Source: JAJCYL01 sp965206015
GTDB taxonomy: Bacteria > Bacteroidota > Bacteroidia > Cytophagales > Cyclobacteriaceae
Length of the DNA stretch: 31,091 bases
NCBI GenBank assembly: GCA_965206015.1
Contig: CBDBIW010000009.1
Span: forward strand, 1-31,091
Direction of reading: 5' to 3'
The notes beneath the pieces are model-generated. The model was not told where the DNA came from. It ran no database searches and saw only the letters and a program-made list of their open reading frames with translations. Below, one piece after another: positions 30,517 through 31,091 of the stretch; positions within the stretch are counted from its first letter, which is position 1, and each line of letters begins with the position of its first letter. The position numbers were made by a program, and so were the translations under genes.

Positions 30517-30530
30517 GGCGGCCTTCAGGT
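30517..30530 (+). repeat. Partial distant copy of the 27737 tandem unit
   Basis: GGCGGCCTTCAGGT matches the first 14 bases of the tandem unit exactly and sits 22 bases before orf92. It directly overlaps a TTTTCTGGC word. Confidence 0.7.
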
Positions 30531-30552
30531 AACAATTAGCCTTCTTAGCTTT

Positions 30553-30831
30553 ATGGTTTTCCTTGCCGATACCTTATTATTTTGGCTGGCAAGTTCTCTT
30601 ATTAGAGGCCCCCTATCTATCTACCAATGTGGTGGGGGTTTTCATTCGGGGTATTGGCTTTTATTCTTCTTTGCCTTCGCCAATATGAGCGTCAATCCGA
30701 TAGCGTATGTAAAGGTATTAATCGTTATATGTGTATTAATAAGAGGGGATAATTTTCTATCGGGGTTAGGTAAAATCTATTTTATCGGGTGGGGTATTTT
30801 CAGTCTCCTTTCGGGTGGATTAATCACTTAG
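30553..30831 (+). CDS. orf92, hypothetical membrane protein
   Basis: This 92-residue frame runs from ATG 30553 to TAG 30829-30831, uninterrupted even under the standard code. It has three hydrophobic stretches: ADTLLFWLASSLI near the N terminus, a long YWLLFFFAFANMSVNPIAYV-VKVLIVICVLI block around residues 34-63, and IYFIGWGIFSLLSGGLI at the end. Its size and helix count resemble nad4L, which I did not find elsewhere, but it lacks the buried Glu-containing helix (IEL-type) of nad4L, so I do not assign it. Codon choice (Leu TTA, Ile ATC/ATA) is similar to the real genes. The product is unknown. Confidence 0.5.
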   Translation: MVFLADTLLFWLASSLIRGPLSIYQCGGGFHSGYWLLFFFAFANMSVNPIAYVKVLIVICVLIRGDNFLSGLGKIYFIGWGIFSLLSGGLIT

Positions 30832-30974
30832 ATTATAAGGGCTTATAAGGACATGGGCGGTCTTAAATAAGGGAGTCTTATCTTCCAATGTCTGGGCGAT
30901 TGCCACAATCCTTTCTTGTTTTATTAGGTGGAGGTTATTGGTATCATGGTTATGCCCGATAGTCAGTATTAGAT

Positions 30975-31091
30975 ATGGGGTGTAATTGCAAGAGATTATC
31001 TAATTCGGGCAAGAATAATTATAAGTTAGATGATCAGAATCCTTCAAAGTTAGGGTTTATGTGTTTCGTTCTGGTTATCCCCTTTCTTATT
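30975..31091 (+). CDS. 5' part of the junction-spanning hypothetical membrane protein
   Basis: ATG 30975 opens 39 codons (MGCNCKRLSNSGKNNYKLDD...) that reach the end of the window without a stop. They join in phase with the frame at positions 1-180 if the ends meet. The preceding in-frame stop is TAG at 30960-30962. The hydrophobic segment beginning FMCFVLVIPFLI near the window end would be completed by MGLSWGLFLAV at its start. The product is not recognised. Confidence 0.4.
   Translation, partial: MGCNCKRLSNSGKNNYKLDDQNPSKLGFMCFVLVIPFLI

Overview
This 31 kb window is a mitochondrial genome, or most of one. It carries genes for both mitochondrial rRNAs, the ATP synthase subunits atp6, atp8 and atp9, cob, cox1-3, nad1-6 (without nad4L), and 18 tRNAs that I can fold by hand. 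Every gene lies on the + strand. UGA is read as Trp throughout: it fills conserved Trp positions in cox1, cob, nad5 and others, and a trnW(uca) is present. AGA/AGG still read as Arg, as in cox1 'IRLEL'. This is genetic code 4. A mitochondrially encoded atp9, code 4, many tRNAs, no ribosomal-protein genes and trnK directly before atp8 together suggest an early-branching animal, most probably a sponge. A close unicellular relative such as a choanoflagellate is not excluded. Species assignment is inference.

Layout: [junction orf]-atp9-N-cob-A-cox2-D-nad3-(tRNA-like)-orf139-S(gcu)-1.5 kb spacer-rns-G-Q-atp6-E-nad6-spacer-cox1-nad5-spacer-nad2-spacer-L(uag)-1.7 kb spacer-nad1-spacer-Y-rnl-spacer-orf79-M-F-nad4-1 kb spacer-V-1.1 kb spacer-R(ucg)-spacer-S(uga)-spacer-C-spacer-(tRNA-like)-orf149-1 kb spacer-K-atp8-H-cox3-W-region with a decayed frame-orf92-junction orf. 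Roughly 40% is spacer, which is very large for an animal-type mtDNA. The spacers hold dispersed short palindromes, hairpin repeats and one short tandem repeat.

The standard proteins form the membrane core of respiratory complexes I, III, IV and V. Most are preceded within about 1 to 20 bases by a tRNA, consistent with the tRNA-punctuation model of transcript processing; cox1 and nad5 abut with no gap.

The most interesting content is a family of three unrecognised paralogous proteins: orf139, orf149 and orf79. They share a Met-Trp start, a GDL.G.Q / L..EL.K.I.GL...DY block and a (V/L)PD..(S/T)..I(Q/K)(E/D)L block. Two of them sit immediately behind shortened tRNA-like elements that lack an anticodon arm, and orf139 is flanked by about 62-base direct repeats. 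I did not find nad4L or trnI, trnL(uaa), trnP, trnT and trnR(ucu). Two further membrane-protein frames (orf92, and a 98-codon frame running across the window ends if the molecule is circular) are unassigned.
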